Below are positions 1 through 7,463 of a stretch of DNA of 64,000 nt, in pieces. Position 1 is the stretch's first letter, and each line of letters opens with the position of its first letter. A program made the position numbers and the translations under genes. The notes beneath the pieces are model-generated. The model did no database searches and was not told the origin of the DNA. It saw only the letters and a list, made by a program, of their open reading frames with translations. The stretch comes from Pseudomonas sp. QS1027. GTDB lineage: Bacteria; Pseudomonadota; Gammaproteobacteria; Pseudomonadales; Pseudomonadaceae. The stretch covers positions 434,001 to 498,000 of the forward strand of contig NZ_PHSU01000003.1 of NCBI RefSeq assembly GCF_002814235.1. The letters are read 5' to 3'.

Positions 1-219
1 CACCAGACCACTGCCGCGCTGGCATATCGGCATGCCAAGCACACCATCAACCTGTTTATCCTGCCGACGGCCGAGGCTGATCGGGCTCGGGAGAGCCAGT
101 CGTTACGGGGCTACAACGTGGTGGCGTGGCGACGCGATCATCTGCGCTTCATCCTGGTCTCGGACCTGGAGAAGGGCGAGCTCGAGGCGTTCGGGCAGTT
201 GATCGAGAAGGGGGGGTAA
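1..219 (+). CDS. Anti-sigma factor-like protein, C-terminal fragment
   Basis: The window opens inside a reading frame (frame 1, stop TAA at 217-219), leaving the last 72 residues. The visible part has a strand-rich segment (HTINLFILP), then RGYNVVAWRRDHLRFILVSD and an ending LEAFGQLIE. This resembles the periplasmic C-terminal half of membrane-anchored anti-sigma factors of ECF sigma factors. The zinc-binding and membrane parts would lie upstream, outside the window, so the call rests on the tail alone. It converges on phhC, with a REP pair between them. Confidence 0.5.
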   Translation, partial: HQTTAALAYRHAKHTINLFILPTAEADRARESQSLRGYNVVAWRRDHLRFILVSDLEKGELEAFGQLIEKGG

Positions 220-253
220 GTGTCTGATCTGATCGCGGGCACACAACAAAACC

Positions 254-343
254 TGTAGGAGCCGGCTTGCTGGCGATGCAGACGCTGCGGTGTCTCAGAC
301 AGACCGCATTATCGTTCATCGCCAGCAAGCCGGCTCCTGCAGG
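254..343. repeat. REP-type inverted pair (BIME-like)
   Basis: The left arm, TGTAGGAGCCGGCTTGCTGG and following bases at 254-278, is repeated in inverted orientation at 317-343 with one or two changes and a spacer of about 38 bp. It lies between two convergent genes. The same arm recurs at 55362-55446 and, as a shortened hairpin, at 4690-4721. This fits the dispersed REP/BIME elements of fluorescent pseudomonads. The paired arms could also act as a bidirectional terminator or mRNA-stabilising stem. Confidence 0.85.
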
Positions 344-372
344 ACCGTGTCTAGCCAGCACGGGTCGTTGTG

Positions 373-1569
373 TCAGTCCTTGCAGACCGCGGCAATCGCT
401 TGCGCCAGTGCATCCAGGCGCGTCGCGTCGATACCCGCCACGTTGGCCCGGCCGGAGCTGACCATATACACGCTGTGCTCGTCGCGCAGGCGTTTGACCT
501 GGGCCGGTGACAGACCGGTGTAGGAGAACATGCCGCGCTGCACGCCAATATGCGCAAACCGCTCGGCCAGGCCGTGGGGCTGCAGGGCTTCCACCAGGCC
601 GCTGCGCAGTTGCGCAATACGCAAACGCATGGCTTCCACTTCATCGGCCCACAGGCTTTTCAGCTCGGGGTCGCCAAGAATGGTGGTGACCACCGCCGCG
701 CCGTGATCCGGTGGGTTCGACCACAGGTTTCGGGCCACTGCCGCCAGTTGGCTGCGTACATCCAGCAGTTTTTCAGCATCGCCGGTGCAGACGATCAGCG
801 CACCGGTACGCTCGCGGTACAGGCCGAAGTTCTTCGAGCAGGAACTGGTGATCAGCACCTCCGGCAACTCCCGGGCGAACAACCGCGCCGCCCAGGCATC
901 CTGTTCCACGCCATCGCCAAAGCCCTGGTAGGCGAAGTCGATCAGTGGCAGCAGTTCACGGCGACGGACGATGTCCAGCACCTTGTACCAGTCATCGTGG
1001 GACAGGTCGAAACCGGTCGGGTTGTGGCAGCAGGCGTGCAGCAGCACCACGTCACCCTGCGGTACCTGTTCCAGGGCGGCGAGCATGCCCTCGACATCCA
1101 GGCGGTTGTCGCTGTCGACATAAGGGTAGTGACCGATCTTCAAGCCGGCGGCGGCGAAGATGGTCTCGTGGATCGGCCAGGTCGGATCGCTGAGCCAGAT
1201 GCCACGGCCCGGCAGGCAGTGGGCGATAAAGTCGGCGCTCAGGCGCAAGGCGCCGGTGCCGCCCGGGGTCTGGGTCGCGCCGACACGCTGGGCGGCGATC
1301 AGCGGCGAGTCCGCGCCCATCACCAGCTCGTTGAGCAGGCTGCCGAAACGCAGGTCACCGTGGCCACCGATATAGGACTTGGTCCGTTGCTCGTCCACCA
1401 GCCGCTGTTCAGCCAGCTTGACCGACCGCAGGATCGGGGTCAGGCCCTGGGCATCCTTGTAGACGCCGACGCCCAGGTCGAACTTGCGAGGGTTGGTGTC
1501 CTGGGCATAAGCCTCCAGCAACCCGAGAATCGGGTCGCCGGGTACACGCGCGATGGCGTCGAAATGCAT
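373..1569 (-). CDS. phhC: Aromatic amino acid aminotransferase PhhC
   Basis: A 398-residue class I pyridoxal-phosphate aminotransferase of the aspartate/tyrosine aminotransferase branch. The PLP lysine is K246 in SCSKNFGLYRERTG, and CHNPTG (residues 181-186) and DFAYQGFGDG (211-220) are the usual cofactor-site segments. It transaminates tyrosine and phenylalanine in aromatic amino acid catabolism, in the cytoplasm. Its ATG overlaps the phhB stop by one base (TAATG), so the two are translationally coupled in a phhA-phhB-phhC operon. The length is normal for the family. The specific name relies on the operon context, because tyrB-like paralogues look alike. Confidence 0.93.
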   Translation of the reverse strand: MHFDAIARVPGDPILGLLEAYAQDTNPRKFDLGVGVYKDAQGLTPILRSVKLAEQRLVDEQRTKSYIGGHGDLRFGSLLNELVMGADSPLIAAQRVGATQTPGGTGALRLSADFIAHCLPGRGIWLSDPTWPIHETIFAAAGLKIGHYPYVDSDNRLDVEGMLAALEQVPQGDVVLLHACCHNPTGFDLSHDDWYKVLDIVRRRELLPLIDFAYQGFGDGVEQDAWAARLFARELPEVLITSSCSKNFGLYRERTGALIVCTGDAEKLLDVRSQLAAVARNLWSNPPDHGAAVVTTILGDPELKSLWADEVEAMRLRIAQLRSGLVEALQPHGLAERFAHIGVQRGMFSYTGLSPAQVKRLRDEHSVYMVSSGRANVAGIDATRLDALAQAIAAVCKD

Positions 1570-1925
1570 TATTTACGGCCCTCGGCGGCGTGGCTGACCT
1601 CGTCGGTGCGTGCCGCCATGATGAAATCGTTACGGTGCAGGCCCTTGATCGAATGGCTCCACCAGGTGACGGTGACTTTGCCCCATTCGGTCAGCAGGCC
1701 CGGGTGGTGGCCTTCGGCTTCGGAAATCTCGCCGACGGCATTGGTGAAGGCCAGGGCGAACTTGAAGTTCTTGAACAGGAAGACCTTCTCCAGTTGCATG
1801 ATGCCGTCCCGCACTTCGATGTTCCAGTCCGGAATCTGTTTGATCAGCAGCGGCAGTTCTTCGTCGCTGACCTGGGGGGCATCGGCGCGGCAGGCTTCGC
1901 AGTGGGCTTGGTTCAAGGTGTTCAT
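1569..1925 (-). CDS. phhB: Pterin-4a-carbinolamine dehydratase PhhB
   Basis: A 118-residue protein that dehydrates 4a-hydroxytetrahydropterin, regenerating the pterin cofactor used by phenylalanine hydroxylase. The signature histidines are in EGHHPG (residues 71-76), followed by [19 protein letters not shown], as in the DCoH/PCD family. I chose the ATG at 1925 ([10 protein letters not shown]), preceded by AGGAATCC, rather than an in-frame ATG ten codons upstream: the internal start gives the usual family length and has the better ribosome site. It is the middle gene of phhABC. Confidence 0.93.
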   Translation of the reverse strand: MNTLNQAHCEACRADAPQVSDEELPLLIKQIPDWNIEVRDGIMQLEKVFLFKNFKFALAFTNAVGEISEAEGHHPGLLTEWGKVTVTWWSHSIKGLHRNDFIMAARTDEVSHAAEGRK

Positions 1926-1963
1926 GGTGGATTCCTGAAATCGTTTTTTATTCAAGGACGCCG

Positions 1964-1982
1964 TTCGAATACGCTATTCGAA
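1964..1982. repeat. Perfect palindrome in the phhA-phhB gap
   Basis: TTCGAATA at 1964-1971 and TATTCGAA at 1975-1982 form an 8-bp inverted repeat with a 3-base spacer inside the roughly 100-bp gap between phhA and phhB. As RNA it would be a compact stem-loop, with no T-run on either strand to make it a terminator. It could be an mRNA stability or processing stem, or a protein-binding palindrome. Confidence 0.5.
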
Positions 1983-2026
1983 AACGTCGGTTCGAGAAAG
2001 ACGCACGTAGCGCTCAATGTCGCGGA

Positions 2027-2812
2027 TCAGGCGGCCTTGGGCGGGAATTTCGGGGCGTGCAGACCCAACTGCATGCCGCGCTCGACCATGCCCATGATGT
2101 CTTCGTGGGCCAGGTCGAACAAGCGCTTGAGGTTCGGCAGGACGAAGTACAGCGGCTGCAGGATGTCGATGCGATACGGCGTGCGCATGGCTTCCAGCGG
2201 GTCGAACAGCTGATGCTCGGGCTGGTTGGACAGGCTGTACACGCTTTCCTTCGGCGAGGAGAGAATACCGCCGCCATAGATTCGCCGACCTTGCGGGGTG
2301 TCCACCAGGCCGAATTCGATGGTCATCCAGTACAGGCGCGCCAGGTACACCCGCTGCTCCTTGCTGGCTTGCAGGCCGAGCTTGCCGTAGGTGTGGGTGA
2401 ATTCGGCGAACCAGGGGTTGGTCAGCAGCGGGCAGTGGCCAAAGATCTCGTGGAAAATATCCGGCTCTTGCAGGTAGTCGAGTTCTTCTTCGGTGCGAAT
2501 AAAGGTCGCCACCGGAAACTGCTTGTTGGCGAGCAGTTCGAAAAAGGTCTGGAACGGAATCAGCGCCGGCACCCGGGCGACTTGCCAGCCGGTGGTGGCG
2601 CCGAGGACCTGGTTGATTTCGCTGAGCTGCGGAATCCGGTCGTGGGGCAGGGCCAGTTTTTCGATGCCGTCCAGGTATTCCTGGCACGCGCGGCCTTCGA
2701 TCACTTTCAGTTGACGAGTGATCAGGGTATTCCACACGGCATGCTCGGCGGCCGGGTAGTCGATAAAACCTTGCGCATCGGGCTCGCGAGCCACGTAGTG
2801 CGTCTGCTTCAT
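2027..2812 (-). CDS. phhA: Phenylalanine 4-hydroxylase PhhA
   Basis: A 261-residue monomeric bacterial phenylalanine hydroxylase that converts phenylalanine to tyrosine using tetrahydropterin, O2 and non-haem iron. The 2-His-1-carboxylate ligands are visible: H121 and H126 in IFHEIFGHCPLL and E166 in YWMTIEFGLV. There is no N-terminal ACT regulatory domain, as expected for the bacterial form. The start ATG at 2812 has a strong AGGAG site about 7 bases upstream. It is the first gene of phhABC and divergent from its activator gene phhR, with a TyrR-like box in the shared promoter region. Confidence 0.97.
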   Translation of the reverse strand: MKQTHYVAREPDAQGFIDYPAAEHAVWNTLITRQLKVIEGRACQEYLDGIEKLALPHDRIPQLSEINQVLGATTGWQVARVPALIPFQTFFELLANKQFPVATFIRTEEELDYLQEPDIFHEIFGHCPLLTNPWFAEFTHTYGKLGLQASKEQRVYLARLYWMTIEFGLVDTPQGRRIYGGGILSSPKESVYSLSNQPEHQLFDPLEAMRTPYRIDILQPLYFVLPNLKRLFDLAHEDIMGMVERGMQLGLHAPKFPPKAA

Positions 2813-2929
2813 ACAGCTCTCCTGCTGGGGGATTCGTTCTTGTTATGTGCAGCGATGGGCTTAGTGTTAACCCGTTGAGGGGGCGTGCGCATCGGGGAGA
2901 GAGCGCTAAAGGGTGGGATGAGTGCTGGT

Positions 2930-2955
2930 ATTTCGTAAAGAAAACGTTACGAAAT
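2930..2955. promoter_or_regulatory. Probable PhhR/TyrR-type operator
   Basis: ATTTCGTAA at 2930-2938 and TTACGAAAT at 2947-2955 form a perfect 9-bp inverted repeat. Its core, CGTAAA-N6-GTTACG, closely follows the TyrR box consensus TGTAAA-N6-TTTACA. It lies about 118 bp upstream of the phhA start and 150 bp upstream of phhR, in the divergent region, so it is the likely binding site of PhhR. No convincing -24/-12 element for phhA was found. Confidence 0.65.
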
Positions 2956-3105
2956 GGCGCTTTGCTAGTGTGTAAGGCGTTTTGACGTGGCGATCCAGTG
3001 GGTTTTTGTCACATAATCTTTACGACTAACTGCGGCGCACTGAAAAAAGTGCCCGCTCCGCCGGGGTCGGGGTGCCTCGGCCATCGCCCTTTTTCGAGCC
3101 TTTCC

Positions 3106-4662
3106 ATGCGTATCAAAGTGCACTGCCAGAACCGCATCGGCATTCTTCGCGACATTCTCAACCTGCTGGTGGACTACGGCATCAACGTGGCCCGCGGCGA
3201 GGTCGGCGGTGATCAGGGCAATGCCATCTACCTGCACTGCCCGAATCTGATCAACTTGCAGTTCCAGGCCCTGCGGCCGAAGTTCGAAACCATTGCCGGG
3301 GTGTTTGGCGTCAAGCGCGTCGGCCTGATGCCCAGCGAGCGTCGGCATATGGAGCTCAACGCCTTGCTCGGGGCCCTGGAGTTTCCGGTGCTGTCCATCG
3401 ACATGGGCGGCTCGATTGTCGCGGCCAACCGGGCGGCGGCGCAGTTGCTCGGGGTCAGGGTCGACGAGGTGCCGGGTATCCCGCTGGCGCGTTACGCGCC
3501 GGATTTCGACCTGCCGGAGTTGGTGCGCGCGAACCAGTCGCGGATCAATGGCCTGCGGGTCAAGATCAAGGGTGACGTTTTCCTGGCGGATATCGCGCCG
3601 TTGCAGTCGGAGCACGATGACAGCGAGGCGATGGCCGGCGCGGTGCTGACCTTGCATCGCGCCGATCAGGTCGGCGAGCGCATCTACAACGTGCGCAAGC
3701 AGGAACTGCGCGGCTTCGACAGCATTTTCCAGAGTTCGAAAGTCATGGCCGCGGTGGTCCGCGAGGCCCGGCGGATGGCACCGCTGGACGCGCCGTTGCT
3801 GATCGAGGGCGAGACCGGGACCGGCAAGGAATTGCTGGCGCGGGCCTGCCACCTGGCCAGTCCGCGCGGACAGGCGCCGTTGATGGCCCTCAATTGTGCC
3901 GGTTTGCCGGAGTCCATGGCCGAAACCGAGCTGTTCGGCTACGGCCCCGGTGCGTTCGAGGGCGCACGCGCCGAGGGCAAGCTCGGGCTGCTGGAACTGA
4001 CCGCCGGTGGCACCTTGTTCCTCGACGGGGTGGGGGAGATGAGTCCGCGCCTGCAGGTCAAGTTACTGCGCTTTCTCCAGGACGGCGGCTTCCGTCGGGT
4101 CGGCAGTGACGAGGAGGTGTACCTGGATGTGCGGGTGATCTGCGCGACCCAGGTCGACCTCTCGGAACTGTGTTCGCGGGGCGAATTTCGCCAGGACCTC
4201 TATCACCGGCTCAACGTATTGTCCCTGCATATCCCGCCCCTGCGTGAGTGCCTGGACGGGCTGACCCCGTTGGTGGAGCATTTTCTCGACCAGGCCAGCC
4301 GGCAGATCGGTTGTCCATTGCCGAAGCTGGCGCCGGCGGCGATGGATCGTCTTGCGCACTATCACTGGCCGGGCAATGTCCGGCAGTTGGAGAACGTGCT
4401 GTTCCAGGCGGTTTCCCTGTGCGAGGGCGGGGTGGTCAAGGCCGAGCATATCCGGTTGCCGGACTATGGCGTGCGCCAGCCCCTGGGGGATTTTTCCCTG
4501 GAAGGCGGGTTGGACGAGATTGTCGGGCGGTTCGAGCGGGCGGTGTTGGAGCGCTTGTACTCGGAGCATCCGAGCAGTCGCTTGCTGGGCAAGCGGCTGG
4601 GGGTTTCCCATACCACCATTGCCAACAAACTGAAGGCGTATGACGTGGGCAAGGGTGTGTAG
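3106..4662 (+). CDS. phhR: Transcriptional activator PhhR (TyrR family)
   Basis: A 518-residue regulator of aromatic amino acid catabolism. Domains: N-terminal ACT (about 1-75), PAS (about 85-190), AAA+ (about 205-435) and a C-terminal Fis-type helix-turn-helix ending in GVSHTTIANKLKAY. Walker A is GETGTGKE at 235-242. The sigma-54 contact loop reads GAFEGA (282-287) instead of GAFTGA, and the Walker B segment reads LFLDGVGEM (304-312), with Gly where enhancer-binding proteins normally have Glu. This suggests it activates sigma-70 promoters, as known for TyrR-like proteins. I start at ATG 3106, where the ACT domain begins (MRIKVHCQNR); an upstream in-frame ATG at 2998 would add 36 residues unlike the family. 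Confidence 0.95.
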   Translation: MRIKVHCQNRIGILRDILNLLVDYGINVARGEVGGDQGNAIYLHCPNLINLQFQALRPKFETIAGVFGVKRVGLMPSERRHMELNALLGALEFPVLSIDMGGSIVAANRAAAQLLGVRVDEVPGIPLARYAPDFDLPELVRANQSRINGLRVKIKGDVFLADIAPLQSEHDDSEAMAGAVLTLHRADQVGERIYNVRKQELRGFDSIFQSSKVMAAVVREARRMAPLDAPLLIEGETGTGKELLARACHLASPRGQAPLMALNCAGLPESMAETELFGYGPGAFEGARAEGKLGLLELTAGGTLFLDGVGEMSPRLQVKLLRFLQDGGFRRVGSDEEVYLDVRVICATQVDLSELCSRGEFRQDLYHRLNVLSLHIPPLRECLDGLTPLVEHFLDQASRQIGCPLPKLAPAAMDRLAHYHWPGNVRQLENVLFQAVSLCEGGVVKAEHIRLPDYGVRQPLGDFSLEGGLDEIVGRFERAVLERLYSEHPSSRLLGKRLGVSHTTIANKLKAYDVGKGV

Positions 4663-4689
4663 GCGGAATATCTTGAACAGGTCATGAAC

Positions 4690-4721
4690 CCTGCCGGAGC
4701 CAGCAAGCCGGCTCCGGCAGG
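4690..4721. repeat. REP-like hairpin between convergent genes
   Basis: CCTGCCGGAGC at 4690-4700 pairs with GCTCCGGCAGG at 4711-4721 around a 10-base loop CAGCAAGCCG. The motif is related to the REP arms at 254-343. It lies between the convergent ends of phhR and the methyltransferase gene, where it could serve as a bidirectional transcription stop, although no long T-tract follows. Confidence 0.65.
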
Positions 4722-4756
4722 TACAGGGCGTCGTCGAAAACAACGCCCGTCAGGCA

Positions 4757-5479
4757 TCAGATGTGGAAGTAACCCACGCACGAGTCGAACGGCAGGCGCT
4801 TGAGTTCGATCTTGTTCATGTCGAACACTTCGCGCAGGGCCTTGGTCTCACCCGGGAAGTTGCGATAGGCAACCTCGTCGAGTACCACGATGGCGCCTTT
4901 GGGCATGTACGGCAGGAAGGTTTCCAGGGCCACCTTGGTCGGCTCGTAGAGGTCGGTGTCGAGGATCAGCATGGCCACCACCAGGTCCGGACGGGACTTG
5001 ACGAATTCCGGCACGGTCTTGCAGATATCACCCTTGACCAGCTCGCAGCGCGGGATGCGGTTGACCGGACGCAGCAGGTCGTTGGCATCGATCATGTCCT
5101 GGATCAGCGACTGGTCGGTGTCGGAGAACATGTTCTCGTTGATGTCGGCCGGGTCTTCATCCTTGTTGATGCTGGTGAAGCCTTCGAAGGTGTCGAAGCC
5201 GACGATCGAACGGTTGATCGCGTACGGCTCGAGGATCATCGACAGGTGCATGTAGAGCATCAGCGAGTTGCCCTTGTACACGCCGCACTCGATGATCGCG
5301 CCCGGCACATCCATGACCTTCTTGAACAGCTCCATGCGCGACAGGGCGGCGGTCACGTTGATGCGGTTGGCGAACACGAACGGCGCGTCGGCCACGTATT
5401 CGGCATCGACCCGCTTGAGCACGCCGGCACGGGTTTCGTTGTATTGAGCCTCGGCAGGCGTAATGCGGCGCTTGGTCAT
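4757..5479 (-). CDS. TylF/MycF-like SAM-dependent O-methyltransferase
   Basis: A 240-residue protein of the macrocin O-methyltransferase family, which methylates sugar hydroxyls. The SAM-binding segment is GAIIECGVYKGNSL. The segment LILDTDLYEPTKVALE, followed by IVVLDEV, matches the metal-binding and active-site region of the TylF family. I start at ATG 5479, which overlaps the stop of the upstream dioxygenase-like gene (ATGA); longer readings run into that gene. The substrate is unknown. Its neighbour and the sigma-54 promoter ahead of the pair suggest a role in modifying the flagellar glycan or another flagellar product. Confidence 0.8.
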   Translation of the reverse strand: MTKRRITPAEAQYNETRAGVLKRVDAEYVADAPFVFANRINVTAALSRMELFKKVMDVPGAIIECGVYKGNSLMLYMHLSMILEPYAINRSIVGFDTFEGFTSINKDEDPADINENMFSDTDQSLIQDMIDANDLLRPVNRIPRCELVKGDICKTVPEFVKSRPDLVVAMLILDTDLYEPTKVALETFLPYMPKGAIVVLDEVAYRNFPGETKALREVFDMNKIELKRLPFDSCVGYFHI

Positions 5480-6342
5480 TGATAGATTCCTTGGAAATTC
5501 GAGAAGTCGTGGGCGTGGAAGTAGTCTTTGAAGCCGGCCCCGACATCCGGGCAGGCGCTGTCGACGTTGGGGGCGCCGCGCTTGTGTTGCAGGTCGTCCA
5601 GGTGCATCAGGCGGAAGTCCACGCTGAAGCGGGTCTGTTCGGTGTAGTTGGGTACGGTGCCATGCAGGTGTGAACCGGAGAAAATCAGCATCTCGCCGGT
5701 GTTGCCAGCAATGCGCACTTCCGACGAAGTATCGATGTCGGCCAGGGGCACCGGGTGCACGCGCACTTCCTCGGTCAGGTTGTCCTTGGCCTTGTGCCGC
5801 TGGTTGTTGATCCAGTCGTTCAGGCTCCAGTCCTTCGAGGTGTTGAGCACCGGTTTTTCGAAGTAGCCGGCGTTGATCATCATGGTCTGGTTCGGGGCAA
5901 TGGTGTAGACCGGCATCCAGGTGTTGATCTGGCAATCGACGCTGCCGTACCAGGTGTCGCGATGCGGCTTGTAGGCATAGCTGACGCCAGCGTGCAGGTA
6001 GTTGTAGTTGGGCACGACGCGCAGGCGCGGCACATCGAAGATGTACTCACGCGGGTCGATGCCGACTTCATGGATAAACCCCAGGATCAGGTCCTTGACG
6101 CGCTGGCTGTTGGTGAACTGGCCCTTGAGGCGGGTCACCCGGCTGACGAATTCCTCGACCGGCATCATCTTGTGGAGGGACTGGTGATCGGTCTCGCCGT
6201 CGAAGGCCAGGGTGATGCTTTCCTTGGCAAAGCCGCAGAGTTCCTTGGCGGTCGTCAGTTGGGTGTCAAGAAAAATGGCGCCTGAATAGATGTCTTCCTT
6301 GAAGTCAGCTTTTTTCTGTAGCTGGTTGATGTACAGGTTCAC
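5476..6342 (-). CDS. 2-oxoglutarate/Fe(II) dioxygenase-like (phytanoyl-CoA type) protein
   Basis: A 288-residue protein with the expected facial triad of a cupin-fold dioxygenase: H127-x-D129 in KPHRDTWYG, a distal His (H225 or H227) in FSGSHLHGTVPN, and R238 in TRFSVDFRL for 2-oxoglutarate. Such enzymes hydroxylate small molecules or side chains. The start is GTG 6342, preceded by AGGAGGGC seven bases away; no ATG fits. It is the first gene of a two-gene operon with the TylF-like methyltransferase (ATGA overlap) and has a sigma-54 type promoter at 6430-6446. The substrate is not deducible; the family call is based on motifs. Confidence 0.75.
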   Translation of the reverse strand: MNLYINQLQKKADFKEDIYSGAIFLDTQLTTAKELCGFAKESITLAFDGETDHQSLHKMMPVEEFVSRVTRLKGQFTNSQRVKDLILGFIHEVGIDPREYIFDVPRLRVVPNYNYLHAGVSYAYKPHRDTWYGSVDCQINTWMPVYTIAPNQTMMINAGYFEKPVLNTSKDWSLNDWINNQRHKAKDNLTEEVRVHPVPLADIDTSSEVRIAGNTGEMLIFSGSHLHGTVPNYTEQTRFSVDFRLMHLDDLQHKRGAPNVDSACPDVGAGFKDYFHAHDFSNFQGIYQ

Positions 6343-6429
6343 GTCAGCCCTCCTGAATACTGTGGCTAATTCTGAATGTCGGCAGTCACGGGGCAAACTT
6401 GACGTTGGTTGCCGTATGCCGGGTTGGCT

Positions 6430-6446
6430 TGCAAGGTCTATTCCAG
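6430..6446 (-). promoter_or_regulatory. Sigma-54 promoter for the dioxygenase-methyltransferase unit
   Basis: Read on the minus strand: TGGAATAGACCTTGCAA. The -24 GG is at 6444-6443 and the -12 GC at 6432-6431, exactly ten bases apart, with a full TTGCA -12 block. Transcription would start near 6419, about 77 bases ahead of the GTG at 6342. It diverges from the flgF promoter 160 bp away. Confidence 0.65.
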
Positions 6447-6604
6447 GGTGGTTTTCTGGCGCCCGCCGCGCGGGGGGGAACGACCGATACTTGCCGCCAG
6501 CGGCATAAGCGCGCCGTTTTTTCGTCTGCCCTCAAGACCTTGAAAGCCTGCGAAAGGTACTCAAGCCCCCGCCACGACGGCTTGTCCTGCGTCAAGAAAA
6601 AAGT

Positions 6605-6622
6605 TGGTTCGGAAATTGCTTG
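6605..6622 (+). promoter_or_regulatory. Sigma-54 promoter of the flgF operon
   Basis: TTGGTTCGGAAATTGCTT: GG at 6607-6608 and GC at 6619-6620 are ten bases apart, with TTGCT as the -12 block. The start point would be near 6632, about 45 bases before the flgF GTG at 6677. It would drive flgFGHIJ, and possibly flgKL, as a flagellar class II/III transcript. Confidence 0.75.
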
Positions 6623-6676
6623 GGCCTCTCGCAGTACAGCGGTGGCGGCAAACGTCCGTCAGGAAGAGGAAAGACT

Positions 6677-7417
6677 GTGGACAAGTACCTTTACGTGGCA
6701 ATGACCGGTGCGGCCCAGAATGCCCTGGCGCAAAAGGCCCATGCCAACAATCTGGCGAACCTCTCGACCAATGGTTTTCAACGCGACCTGGACCAGGCCC
6801 GTTCGATGCCGGTGTTCGGTGACAGCTTTCCGTCACGTGCCTATGCCATGACCGAGCGCCCGGGCACGGATTTCTCCTCGGGCCCGATGGTCGAGACCGG
6901 TCGCGATCTCGACGTGGCGGTGTCCGGTGATGGCTGGGTTGCCGTGCAGACACCTGACGGCAGCGAAGGCTACGTGCGCACCGCAAGCATGAATATTGAC
7001 GCCCTCGGCGTGCTGCGTGCCGGCAACGGCATGCCGGTCATGGGCAATGGCGGGCCGATCGCCGTGCCGCCCGAGTCGAAGATCGAAGTGGGCGAGGATG
7101 GCACCATCAGCATCCGTGCCATGGGTGAAGGGCCTCGAGTGGTGGCGGAAGTCGACCGCATCAAACTGGTCAACCCGGATCTGAAGAACATGATCAAGGG
7201 ACCGGATGCCGTGGTGCATACCAAGGACGGCACAGCCGCGCCGGTCGATGCCAACGTCAAGGTGGTCTCGGGCTTCCTGGTCGGCAGCAACGTCAATGCC
7301 GTCGAGGAAATGACCTCGGTGCTGGCCCTGTCCAGGCAGTTCGAATTGCACATCAAGATGATGAACACCGCCAAAGACGATGACACGGCTATGGCTCGGG
7401 TCTTGCAGAACAGCTAA
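6677..7417 (+). CDS. flgF: Flagellar proximal rod protein FlgF
   Basis: A 246-residue rod protein. The N-terminal AQKAHANNLANLSTNGFQRD carries the rod/hook family motif (NNLAN-STxGF), and the C-terminal helix FELHIKMMN is the usual coiled-coil end. It forms part of the rod in the periplasm after type III export. I use the GTG at 6677 (VDKYLYVAMTGA), preceded by AGGAAGAGGA, because it gives the family N-terminus and lies downstream of the sigma-54 promoter; an ATG at 6620 would be inside that promoter. It begins the flgFGHIJKL cluster; flgBCDE are not adjacent in this window. Confidence 0.95.
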   Translation: MDKYLYVAMTGAAQNALAQKAHANNLANLSTNGFQRDLDQARSMPVFGDSFPSRAYAMTERPGTDFSSGPMVETGRDLDVAVSGDGWVAVQTPDGSEGYVRTASMNIDALGVLRAGNGMPVMGNGGPIAVPPESKIEVGEDGTISIRAMGEGPRVVAEVDRIKLVNPDLKNMIKGPDAVVHTKDGTAAPVDANVKVVSGFLVGSNVNAVEEMTSVLALSRQFELHIKMMNTAKDDDTAMARVLQNS

Positions 7418-7463
7418 TCACCAGAACGTAGTGCCGTAAAACAGGCGCGCGAAGGAGAACAGA

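Larger units (their letters stand above)
6343..6676. other. Divergent intergenic region upstream of flgF
   Basis: A 334-bp gene-free stretch between the minus-strand dioxygenase-like gene and flgF. It contains the two divergent sigma-54 elements listed separately (6430-6446 minus, 6605-6622 plus). The part between them is GC-rich with short palindromes (GCCGCGCGGG around 6466-6476) and a T-run at 6518-6523. I see no open reading frame with a plausible start and ribosome site. FleQ or FleR enhancer sites are expected here but I cannot identify them by eye. Confidence 0.6.

Noticed and set aside
2851..2866. Minus-strand GG-N10-GC upstream of phhA
   Set aside because: The -12 reads AAGC and the -24 lacks the GCAC block; PhhR is also unlikely to work with sigma-54.
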